Of a DNA stretch of 38,234 bases, positions 1 through 6,993 are shown one piece after another (position 1 is the stretch's first letter; every line of letters begins with the position of its first letter). The notes beneath the pieces were generated by a model. That model did no database searches. It was not told where the DNA came from and worked only from the letters and a program-made list of their open reading frames with translations. The DNA comes from Fidelibacterota bacterium (lineage in GTDB: Bacteria; Fidelibacterota; UBA8477; JABMPR01). The DNA lies in assembly GCA_021736185.1 (NCBI GenBank), contig JAIPGJ010000015.1, positions 1 to 38,234 on the forward strand, read 5' to 3'. The position numbers and the translations under genes are program-made.

Positions 1-732
1 GGCGATAATAAAACCCAATTCATGCAGCACAGGAGGACTTAATTCGTAGGTCAATGACCGGGTCTCTTTGACCGCATAGCTTATATCGTTCTCAATGGCC
101 TTAAGTTTTTCCCGTAGCGTTTCATCGGAAATATCCTTCATGATACCGGTTATTTTGATCTTAGCCATGGCCAGGCTTTGCCCCAGATTATCGTGGAGGG
201 CGATGGCCAGATTTCTGCGTTGAGCCTCTTCTGCGAGAATGAGATCAGCAGACACCTGTTTTAACATGTTCTGGTATTCCCATATCTCCGCTTCCACTTT
301 TTTTCGTTCGGAAATATCCCGGGCGATGATCTGAGTTGCCTTCTTTCCTTCGAATTCAATCGGTAGAGCAGAAACCTCAACGGGCACCAATTGACCGTCA
401 CTTGTTTCATACACATCTTCTACAGATCTTAATTCTCTTTTACCGCTAAGCATGGCAACTTCGAGCTCGTTTGAGATTTCCCGGCGCGATTCCTGGATCA
501 GCTCACTCCCTTTTATACCAATCAGCTCGGAAGCTTTGGCATACCCAAGCATATCAAGCATCTTCTGATTGACATGGACAATAATTCCATCAACATGTAT
601 GACTACACCATCACTGGCGTATTCAATAATGCGATGATAATTGACTTCTTCCTTCTCGTGATATTGACGGATCTGCAGGTCTTTCTGTTGAATAGAACTA
701 ATCCTTCCAGGGTCTGTAATGAATGATGGTTC
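1..732 (-). CDS. PAS-domain sensor histidine kinase, HisKA_3 type (partial; no clear start codon)
   Basis: Reading leftwards from about 732 to the window edge the frame stays open. It encodes a short coiled stretch, a PAS domain (about 610-300, with IIVHVNQKMLDMLGY and a C-terminal ARDISERKK typical of PAS/PAC ends), a coiled linker, and a HisKA_3 dimerisation helix with the phospho-acceptor His in RRNLAIALHDNLGQ (codon near 193-195). The ATPase domain lies beyond the left edge. HisKA_3 kinases normally partner NarL/FixJ-type regulators; none is visible here. Oddity: the frame is closed by a TGA at 733-735, and between that stop and the middle of the PAS domain there is no ATG, GTG or TTG. 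An ATG at 736-734 is in another frame and stops after 12 codons. So the 5' end is either truncated, frameshifted, or uses a rare start (ATT or CTG). The domain call is firm; the state of the gene is not. Confidence 0.8.
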
Positions 733-787
733 TCATAAGTGAAGCTTGTGGAGCGATCAATACACCGGTTTCCATTTTGGTTTAGAG

Positions 788-858
788 AGCGGGTGAGGAG
801 AATCGAACTCCCGCCATCAGCTTGGGAAGCTGAGGCACTACCATTATGCGACACCCGC
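788..858 (-). tRNA. tRNA-Gly (anticodon CCC)
   Basis: The reverse complement folds as a cloverleaf. The acceptor stem GCGGGTG pairs with CACCCGC (852-858 with 789-795). The D-arm contains GCATAATGGTAGTGC. The anticodon stem TCAGC/GCTGA encloses the loop TTCCCAA, giving anticodon CCC. The T-arm has GGGAG, the loop TTCGATT and CTCCT. The discriminator is T and CCA is not encoded. This tRNA reads GGG glycine codons. It lies about 55 nt upstream of the open frame of the sensor kinase on the same strand, with no obvious terminator between them. Confidence 0.95.
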
Positions 859-877
859 ATGAAAATGAGCGCCCGAA

Positions 878-905
878 ATTAAAAGAATTTAGGACAACAT
901 CGCAA
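878..905 (-). promoter_or_regulatory. Candidate promoter for tRNA-Gly
   Basis: On the minus strand TTGCGA (905-900) and TTTAAT (883-878) are 16 nt apart and would start transcription about 12 nt before the tRNA 5' end. An overlapping TTGACT lies just upstream. Sigma-70-like by eye only; the primary sigma preference of this lineage is not known from the window. Confidence 0.35.
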
Positions 906-1145
906 GTCAAATACCGGGGTTAGCTATTTAGCAGGACATCTTTATGACTGTATTTGTCATCAACATCTCATGGGAAGTGCAAATTCCGGCGCCAAAGAGA
1001 TCAGTCTGATTTTGAATCGTAATTTTCCTCTTCTAAATTATTTTTTTTGCCCTGGAGATTTTGATTAAAAACGCTAAATCTTTGATACACAGGGGCTCAC
1101 ATTCAGATACAAGATGTAGCGCTTTAAATTTACACACCGCAACAT
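906..1145. other. Intergenic stretch, no gene seen
   Basis: Between the tRNA promoter and the nrdJ promoter region I find no ORF with a plausible start and ribosome site, no RNA gene and no repeat family shared with other parts of the window. The sequence is AT-rich around 1020-1075. I looked for a cobalamin riboswitch B12 box and NrdR boxes because nrdJ follows, and saw neither. Confidence 0.5.
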
Positions 1146-1163
1146 TTTGTATTTTTATACAAA
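1146..1163. promoter_or_regulatory. Perfect 7-bp inverted repeat upstream of nrdJ promoter
   Basis: TTTGTAT (1146-1152) and ATACAAA (1157-1163) are perfect inverted arms around a TTTT spacer. The site ends 7 nt before the -35-like TTGCCA of the putative nrdJ promoter, where an activator or repressor could act. It does not match the NrdR box pattern I know (acaCwAtATaTwGtgt). Operator function is inference. Confidence 0.35.
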
Positions 1164-1170
1164 TTGATTC

Positions 1171-1198
1171 TTGCCATAATTTGTCCCTCCTCTATATT
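1171..1198 (+). promoter_or_regulatory. Candidate sigma-70-like promoter of nrdJ
   Basis: TTGCCA (1171-1176) and TATATT (1193-1198), with a 16-nt spacer, each match five of six consensus bases. Transcription would begin near 1205, leaving a leader of about 150 nt before the start codon at 1359. Confidence 0.45.
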
Positions 1199-1358
1199 CG
1201 TCTCACTGGAAAATAGTGACCAGAATCACGTGCAGGACACCATACAAACCAGTTAACCAACAATTGGGCAAAGAACTTCTCGCTGTCATTTTTCCGCTTT
1301 TTTTGATCTGAGGAGTTAAGCAACCAACTTTTAGATAATCGCTGAGGAGCAAACCTAC

Positions 1359-3773
1359 ATGTCCGAAACCATACCCTTCCCGTTTGAGTCAACTAAAAAT
1401 GATCCCCGCAAAGCCCCTCTGCAACATGCGGAATTGCAGATTGAAGCGATCGTTAATCCAGCCACCGTCAGAACTGGATCAGATATTGACACTTACTATG
1501 GTCTTGATGAACTTGGGAAAAGTGTTCTAAAAAATAAATACCTCGCACCCAACGAAACATCCCCAGAAGACCTGTGGCGCAGATTAGCCAAAGCCATGGC
1601 CGGATTAGAAGCTAAACCGGAAGTATGGGAAGATCGTTTTTACACGATTCTCCATGATTTCCGCTTTGTGCCAGGTGGACGCATCATGCATGGCGCCGGT
1701 CGCGAAGATATTAAAACCACTTTGAATAACTGTTATGTCGTGGGCATCAAATCTGATTCAATTAATGCCATTTACGATGCCATTATCCAGGAAGCCAAGA
1801 CCTATAAATATGGGGGTGGTTGTGGACATGACCTCTCCGTTTTGCGTCCCAAAGGCTCATCCATTGATGGTACCGGTGGTGAGTCCTGTGGTCCCGTCGG
1901 CTTTATGAACCTGTTCAGTGAAAACACCAATACCATCGCACAGCATGGACGTCGCGGTGCCAATATGCAAACCCTCCGAGTTGATCATCCAGATATTGCC
2001 GAGTTCGTAGAAGTCAAAAGAGATCTATCCAAAGTCAAATATTCAAATATCTCCGTCCTCCTCACCCATGAATTCATGGAAGCTGTTGACCTGGATAGCG
2101 ATTTCGAATTGCGCTGGAATGATAAAGTCTACGAAACCATTCGTGCTCGTGAACTCTGGGATAAAATTATCAGTGCAGCTCATGCCAGTGCTGAACCGGG
2201 AATCATATTCTGGGACACCATGGTGGACTATCACAATGCTGAATATTGCAGTCCCCTGGTGAGTACCAACCCCTGTGGTGAACAACCCCTCCCCGATGGT
2301 GGAGCCTGTAACCTGGGTGCCATCAACCTGGCCCGCTTTGTCAATGCCGACGGTGACTTCCTCTGGGATGAGTTTCATGACACCATCCGCCTCAGTGTCC
2401 GCTATCTGGATAATGTCATTGACTATAATGTGGATCGTCATGCCTTGGAAGATCAGAAAAAGAATGCCCTGGGTGACCGACGGGTTGGACTGGGAATTCT
2501 GGGTCTGGCAGATATGCTCATGCTGCGTGGCATCAAATATGACACAGATGAAGCTCTGGAAGCCGTTGAAGAAGTCATGCAAATGCTTTCGGGCACGGCC
2601 TACAAGACTTCTATTGAATTGGCCAAAGAGAAGGGATCTTTCCCCAATTATCAATGGAATGGCTATAAGAAGAGCAAGTTTATCCAAAATTTGTCTCCTG
2701 AGATTCAGGAAGAAATCAAGACCCATGGTATCAGAAATGCCACGATACTCACTGTCGCCCCCACTGGCTCTGGAGCCATTGTTGCCCAGGTCAGCTCAGG
2801 TGTGGAGCCCATTTTCAATATCAGTTACAAACGACGGGTAAAGAAGAACAGTGGCTTTGGTGAGGAATTTGATGAATTCAAAGTGGTCCACCCCACCATT
2901 TTAAAGAAGTATGGTGGTGATGCTGACCTGCCAGATTCAGTCATTACGGCTCATGATATTGATCCTTACTTCAGAGTGAAGATGCAGGGAACCATACAGC
3001 GCTACATTGATGCTTCCATCAGTTCCACGGTGAACCTGCCTGAAGATGTGGACATGGAGACCGTGGCTAATATCTATAAGGCTGCCTACAAAGCGGGTCT
3101 TAAAGGGATTACCGTTTATCGCGAGGGTAGCCGGGATGGCATCCTGATTTCAGACAAACAGGATAAAAAGAACACAGCCGCTCAAGCCAGCCCTGCTGCG
3201 GATCCAGAATTGGTTCTGCATCCACCCTCACTGCGACCGCGCTTACGCCCCAAGGATACCTTTGGAGTCACCCACCGGATTCGGACTGGCGAAGGCACGC
3301 TGTATATCACCATCAATCACGATGAAAATGGTCTGTGTGAAATTTTCACAACCATTGGAAAAGCCGGCGGGAATGCGGCCGCCCAGGCTGAAGCCATCAG
3401 CCGTCTGATCTCCCTTTCACTGAGAAGTGGCATGGATGTGGACGAAATTATCAAGCAACTCAAGGGTATCAGTGGACCGAATCCTGTCTGGGAGAATGGT
3501 CAATTGATTCTTTCTACTCCTGATGCCATTGGTAAAGCCTTGGAACAGCATATGAATGAGTATAGAAAGAATCAACCCTCTCGCGAACAGAATTTTGGAA
3601 TGGTAGAATCCGACGACAATAGCGATGAAGTCAGCGGTGCCCACTTCAACATGGTTGAGCCCGGCAATGAGGGGATTTCAAAAACCATGACAACCTGTCC
3701 AGAATGTGGATTAACCATTTCCCACGAAGGAGGCTGTCTTCTCTGCCACAATTGTGGTTATTCGAAATGTTGA
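1359..3773 (+). CDS. nrdJ: Adenosylcobalamin-dependent (class II) ribonucleotide reductase
   Basis: This enzyme reduces ribonucleotides to deoxyribonucleotides using a B12-generated thiyl radical, so it needs neither oxygen nor a partner NrdB subunit. The 804 residues show NNCYVVGI (Cys125), the finger-loop motif NPCGEQPL (Asn304, Cys306, Glu308: thiyl Cys with its Asn/Glu helpers) followed by Cys317, and the phosphate-binding stretch TVAPTGSGAI. A TSCPD-type domain occupies about 640-730. The C-terminal tail has two CxxC pairs (CPECG, CLLCHNCG) as expected for the NrdJ form with a zinc ribbon and redox-shuttling tail. No N-terminal ATP-cone is visible. The start is supported by GAGGAG at 1344-1349, nine bases before the ATG. 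It appears monocistronic, with its own promoter candidate and a strong terminator. No other RNR gene is in the window. Confidence 0.97.
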   Translation: MSETIPFPFESTKNDPRKAPLQHAELQIEAIVNPATVRTGSDIDTYYGLDELGKSVLKNKYLAPNETSPEDLWRRLAKAMAGLEAKPEVWEDRFYTILHDFRFVPGGRIMHGAGREDIKTTLNNCYVVGIKSDSINAIYDAIIQEAKTYKYGGGCGHDLSVLRPKGSSIDGTGGESCGPVGFMNLFSENTNTIAQHGRRGANMQTLRVDHPDIAEFVEVKRDLSKVKYSNISVLLTHEFMEAVDLDSDFELRWNDKVYETIRARELWDKIISAAHASAEPGIIFWDTMVDYHNAEYCSPLVSTNPCGEQPLPDGGACNLGAINLARFVNADGDFLWDEFHDTIRLSVRYLDNVIDYNVDRHALEDQKKNALGDRRVGLGILGLADMLMLRGIKYDTDEALEAVEEVMQMLSGTAYKTSIELAKEKGSFPNYQWNGYKKSKFIQNLSPEIQEEIKTHGIRNATILTVAPTGSGAIVAQVSSGVEPIFNISYKRRVKKNSGFGEEFDEFKVVHPTILKKYGGDADLPDSVITAHDIDPYFRVKMQGTIQRYIDASISSTVNLPEDVDMETVANIYKAAYKAGLKGITVYREGSRDGILISDKQDKKNTAAQASPAADPELVLHPPSLRPRLRPKDTFGVTHRIRTGEGTLYITINHDENGLCEIFTTIGKAGGNAAAQAEAISRLISLSLRSGMDVDEIIKQLKGISGPNPVWENGQLILSTPDAIGKALEQHMNEYRKNQPSREQNFGMVESDDNSDEVSGAHFNMVEPGNEGISKTMTTCPECGLTISHEGGCLLCHNCGYSKC

Positions 3774-3798
3774 TAAAATTCCAATAAAAGCATGAAGG

Positions 3799-3823
3799 AG
3801 CCTCGGGAAACCGAGGCTTTTTT
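3799..3823 (+). terminator. Rho-independent terminator of nrdJ
   Basis: An 8-bp stem (AGCCTCGG / CCGAGGCT) with a GAAA tetraloop is followed by a run of T, 25 nt after the nrdJ stop. A textbook intrinsic terminator. Confidence 0.92.
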
Positions 3824-3867
3824 ATTTCATAGATAGGCGGAGGTTAAGATTCCCGGACATTGAGGTG

Positions 3868-4040
3868 TCACACTGAGCGGAGTCGAAGTGTCCAGTTTCA
3901 TAGATTCATTCTGGAGGTTTCGAGGACCTCAACCTCCGGGGCCTGGACACTGAGGTTCTCGAAGTGTCCAGATTACGGAACCCGATCCTGAGGCTTCGAG
4001 AACCTCAGCCTTCAAGAGCCTCAGACTCCGGTGGAGGGGT
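3868..4040. repeat. Cluster of imperfect inverted repeats with TTCGA cores
   Basis: Several related short hairpin-like units lie between nrdJ and miaA. CACTGAGCGGAGTCGAAGTG (3871-3890) recurs as CACTGAGGTTCTCGAAGTG (3948-3966), both followed by TCCAG. GGAGGTT (3913-3919) pairs with AACCTCC (3931-3937) around another CGAGG core. A fourth unit, AGGCT...AGCCT, sits near 3990-4010. The last unit runs into the 3' end of miaA, so that gene's final codons (PSTGV) derive from repeat-like sequence. Similar TTCGA-containing intergenic repeats are common in environmental FCB genomes; the mobility mechanism is unknown. Confidence 0.6.
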
Positions 4041-4947
4041 TTCCCAGGTCAATCCAATAGTCAAAGGGATGGTTTCTAAACCAGGTGAGTTGTCTTTTGG
4101 CAAAGTTGCGGGTGTTCTGCTGGATGGCATCAATCATGGCGCTTTCATCAATTTCTCCAGCTAAAAAAGCAAATACTTCTTTATATCCAATAGTTTTCAG
4201 GGGATAGAGATCACGATGATATCCTTGATCAAGCAAGGCCTGGCACTCCTCAATGAGGCCATCCTCCAGCATGTTTAATACTCTTTTATTAATCCGCTCA
4301 TACAGGACCTTACGATCCCGATCAAGGATGACCAGGGTGCCCTCTTTCTCAAAGGGATCACTGCTGTTTGCAAAAGCTTCCGAGGGGATCAGGCCCGAGG
4401 ATTCATAGATTTCAAAAGCCCGCATCAATTTTTTGTAATTATTGAAATGAAAAGTCCCGGCGTAATCTGGATCCAACTCCATGAGTTGATTCCACAAGGC
4501 TTCCGCCTCCCCGGCATCCACCCTGGCCTGATATTTTTGCCGCAGCGCAGGGTCCTTGTGCTGTTCGTCAAACAGACCAAAACGCAGGGCGTCCAGATAC
4601 ATCCCGGCCCCTCCCACCACTACGGGGAGTTTGCCACGATCCAAAACCTCACTAATAATTTCCCGGGCTCGTCGATAGAAGGCGGCCGCATTCCAGACAA
4701 TATCGGGTGCCAGCTCATTGACCAGGTGATGGGGCAAGCTCTCCAACAAGGCTGCCTCAGGTGTGGCCGTCCCGATGTTCATGTATTTATAAATCTGACG
4801 GGAATCTCCGCTGATGACCTCGATCTCCTGCGTCCTGGCCAAAGCCATGACCGTATCGGTCTTTCCCACAGCAGTAGGGCCCGCTAAAATGAGATAGTCG
4901 GATTGGGGTTCATCCAGGGCTTGTTTATTAATTTGAATGGGCTTCAT
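4021..4947 (-). CDS. miaA: tRNA dimethylallyltransferase
   Basis: MiaA transfers a dimethylallyl group from DMAPP to N6 of adenosine 37 in tRNAs that read codons starting with U, the first step of ms2i6A formation. The 308-residue protein has the P-loop GPTAVGKT (23-30), the substrate motif SGDSRQIYKYMNIGTATP (DSxQxYxxxxIGTAKP in the family), VGGAGMYLDAL, and the C-terminal RQxTWFR segment. Length is normal for MiaA. It lies downstream of mutL on the same strand, a common gene order, but about 235 nt of repeat DNA separates them. Upstream of the ATG at 4947 no strong ribosome site is seen. The extreme C-terminus lies in repeat-like sequence. Confidence 0.96.
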   Translation of the reverse strand: MKPIQINKQALDEPQSDYLILAGPTAVGKTDTVMALARTQEIEVISGDSRQIYKYMNIGTATPEAALLESLPHHLVNELAPDIVWNAAAFYRRAREIISEVLDRGKLPVVVGGAGMYLDALRFGLFDEQHKDPALRQKYQARVDAGEAEALWNQLMELDPDYAGTFHFNNYKKLMRAFEIYESSGLIPSEAFANSSDPFEKEGTLVILDRDRKVLYERINKRVLNMLEDGLIEECQALLDQGYHRDLYPLKTIGYKEVFAFLAGEIDESAMIDAIQQNTRNFAKRQLTWFRNHPFDYWIDLGNPSTGV

Positions 4948-5000
4948 TGAAATTGCATTGCTCTGTTTTTTTAATAGCTACAAAACCTGTTGGTTTGGCT

Positions 5001-5154
5001 GAGCCCGCCCGCCCTGAGGACACTGAAACCCGCTTAGCGGGTCGAAGGCTCGAAGCATGGTCGATAACTTGTGTCTATCCTTCGACCAGCCTTCCCCTTC
5101 GATACGCCCTTTGGGCTACTCAGGGTACGGCTTGGCAGGCGAGCTCAGGATGAC
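5001..5154. repeat. Second TTCGA-type palindromic repeat element, between mutL and miaA
   Basis: This stretch contains CCCGC TTA GCGGG (5029-5041), GTCGAAGG directly after it, CCTTCGACCAGCC (5079-5091), CCCTTCGATACGCCC, GCCC TTT GGGC (5107-5117) and GCTCAGGATGACAC. CCCTGAG...GTCGAAGG and CCTTCGAC...CTCAGG are mirror images of each other, so the element is an imperfect long inverted repeat with smaller internal palindromes. It is of the same general style as the cluster at 3868-4040 but not an obvious copy. It fills most of the mutL-miaA gap. No transposase is present. Confidence 0.6.
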
Positions 5155-5182
5155 ACTTGAAAATCACCGTATCAACAATGAC

Positions 5183-6952
5183 CTAGTGACGCTCGAATCG
5201 TTTATCCAATTCATCAATACTCAGATTAATGATAATCGGGCGACCATGGGGACAATAAAAAGGGTTCTGAGTGGCGAAGAGTCGATCCACCAGGACGCGC
5301 ATTTCTTCTTCGGTGAGGGGGTCACCGGCCTTGACAGCAGCCTTACAGGAATAGGACGCCGCGAGACGTTTAGCAGGCGAATAGTCAAAGACCCGGTTTT
5401 CACGGTAATAATCAATAATTTCCTTCAATATAGCGCCTTCACTGCCCCCGCGCATTCCCGTGGGAACGGCTTCCACCAGCACGGTATTCGGTCCAAACTC
5501 TCGCAGACGAAACCCCAGTGTATTGAGCGCCGGAATGATGTCGACCAGGACAGTGTAATCATCAGCAGAGAATTCCTGGGTTGCCGGAAAAAGGAGCTGC
5601 TGGGAGGTCCCTTTATTCTCATCCATGTCACGGAGTGCCTCTTCATAGAGAATCCGCTCATGGGCCACATGCTGGTCGATGATGGCAATGCCATTGTTGA
5701 TCTGACTCAGGATATACTTGTTGTGAACCTGCCAGATAAAGCCGCCATGTTGTCGCTGTGGTTTGGTCTCAACGGCATCGCGATCCAGAACCTGACTGAA
5801 CTGTCTGGCCTTTTGAAGAATCTCACTCTCTTCGGGGCTCCGAGGCTGGTTATCCGCCTGATACTGCCCGCCTGGGGGAGTTACAAAACTGGTTTGATTG
5901 GAGGGCGTGTCGGTTTGAAAAAAAGGTGCGGCCTGCGGGCGGTTTTGAAAACCGGGAGCCATTTTCAAGGTCTGACGCAGCCCCTGCTCCACCGTTTCCT
6001 TGACCACATGATACACTCGCCATTCGTCATTGAATTTCACCTCGGTTTTGGTGGGATGGACGTTGACATCCACCTCATTGAGGGGCACGGAAATATTCAA
6101 TGTATAAAAGGGATATTCGCCACGCTGGATGAGAGATTTATATGCCTGGTACACAGCATTATTAATCAAACGATCTGAGATGGGACGCTGATTAATGGAA
6201 AGATACTGCTCACCACTGGCGACCCGTACCAGATCCAGATTGCCAATAAATCCGGAAACCTTGATGTTGCCCCGATTTTCTTCTACTAGAATAATTTTAT
6301 CCCGGTAATCGCTGCCAAATATGGCTGCCACTCTTTCCTCTGGAGCAGCGGCTCGCAGATCAAAGATCACTTTATTATCGGCCACCAGTTTAAAGGCGAT
6401 GTGTGGATAAATCAGGGCCAGGGGCTTGACCCGATCAATCACGTGGTTGAGCTCTGTCCGTTTCGCTTTAAGAAATTTAAGGCGAGCCGGGACGTTAAAG
6501 AAAAGATTCTTGACGGTGATGCGAGTGCCGGATTCCCAGGCGATGGGTTGAATGTCTCCTGATTTACCGGCCTGAACTTCCAGAGCAAATGCAGATTCAC
6601 CGTCTCGGGCGCGGGAAACCAGTTCCATCATGGAAACCGAGGCAATACTGGGTAGGGCTTCGCCCCGAAAACCCATGGTTTTGATGCGAAAGAGATCTTC
6701 AATTTCGGCAATCTTACTGGTGGCGTGACGTTGAACCGCTAATTCAATTTCCTCTTTATCCAGACCCAGACCATCATCAATCACCTGAATAATATCCCGG
6801 CCACCATTGTTGATAGTCACTTCAATACGTGTTGATTCGGCATCGATGGAATTCTCAACCAGTTCCTTGACCACGGAGGCAGGACGTTGGACGACCTCAC
6901 CAGCGGCAATTTTATTGCACAGAATATCTGGGAGAATATGGATACGGGACAT
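5183..6952 (-). CDS. mutL: DNA mismatch repair protein MutL (endonuclease-type)
   Basis: MutL couples mismatch recognition by MutS to strand removal. The N-terminal GHKL ATPase is intact: VVKELVENSIDA (Glu30, Asn34), DDGLGL, and GFRGEAL at 94-100. The linker (about 335-400) is Gln/Pro-rich and low in conservation. The C-terminal domain carries the metal-dependent nicking motifs DQHVAHE (426-432; usually DQHAxxE, with Val in place of the first Ala), SCKAAVK (about 535-541) and CPHGRP (567-572). It is therefore the nicking form found in bacteria without MutH. Length 589 is normal. It starts 17 nt after ftcD; that gap is part of a heptamer repeat and no strong ribosome site is visible, so translation may be coupled to ftcD. 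No mutS is in the window. Confidence 0.97.
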   Translation of the reverse strand: MSRIHILPDILCNKIAAGEVVQRPASVVKELVENSIDAESTRIEVTINNGGRDIIQVIDDGLGLDKEEIELAVQRHATSKIAEIEDLFRIKTMGFRGEALPSIASVSMMELVSRARDGESAFALEVQAGKSGDIQPIAWESGTRITVKNLFFNVPARLKFLKAKRTELNHVIDRVKPLALIYPHIAFKLVADNKVIFDLRAAAPEERVAAIFGSDYRDKIILVEENRGNIKVSGFIGNLDLVRVASGEQYLSINQRPISDRLINNAVYQAYKSLIQRGEYPFYTLNISVPLNEVDVNVHPTKTEVKFNDEWRVYHVVKETVEQGLRQTLKMAPGFQNRPQAAPFFQTDTPSNQTSFVTPPGGQYQADNQPRSPEESEILQKARQFSQVLDRDAVETKPQRQHGGFIWQVHNKYILSQINNGIAIIDQHVAHERILYEEALRDMDENKGTSQQLLFPATQEFSADDYTVLVDIIPALNTLGFRLREFGPNTVLVEAVPTGMRGGSEGAILKEIIDYYRENRVFDYSPAKRLAASYSCKAAVKAGDPLTEEEMRVLVDRLFATQNPFYCPHGRPIIINLSIDELDKRFERH

Positions 6953-6968
6953 GGTCTGAATGGTAGAC

Positions 6969-6993
6969 GTTAGGAGTTAGGGGTTAGGAGTTT
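6969..6993. repeat. Heptanucleotide tandem repeat (GTTAGGA/G) over the ftcD stop codon
   Basis: Plus strand: GTTAGGA (6969-6975), GTTAGGG (6976-6982), GTTAGGA (6983-6989), then GTTT. Three units of period 7. The minus-strand stop codon of ftcD (6970-6972) is inside the first unit, so the last residues of FtcD (LLTPNS) are repeat-encoded. Confidence 0.75.

Noticed and set aside
603-860. Minus-strand ORF of 85 codons through the tRNA-Gly and kinase start
   Set aside because: It begins inside the tRNA gene and is out of frame with the PAS domain that overlaps it.
906-1358. Cobalamin riboswitch or NrdR boxes upstream of nrdJ
   Set aside because: Looked for because the enzyme needs B12, but no B12-box-like sequence and no pair of NrdR-type palindromes was seen by eye.
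2043-2726. Minus-strand ORF of 227 codons inside nrdJ
   Set aside because: Antisense shadow of the catalytic core of nrdJ; no ribosome site or domain.
5057-6178. Long plus-strand ORF (373 codons) opposite mutL
   Set aside because: It lies entirely antisense to the clearly conserved mutL C-terminal half and repeat DNA, has no recognisable domain, and looks like a shadow of mutL codon use.
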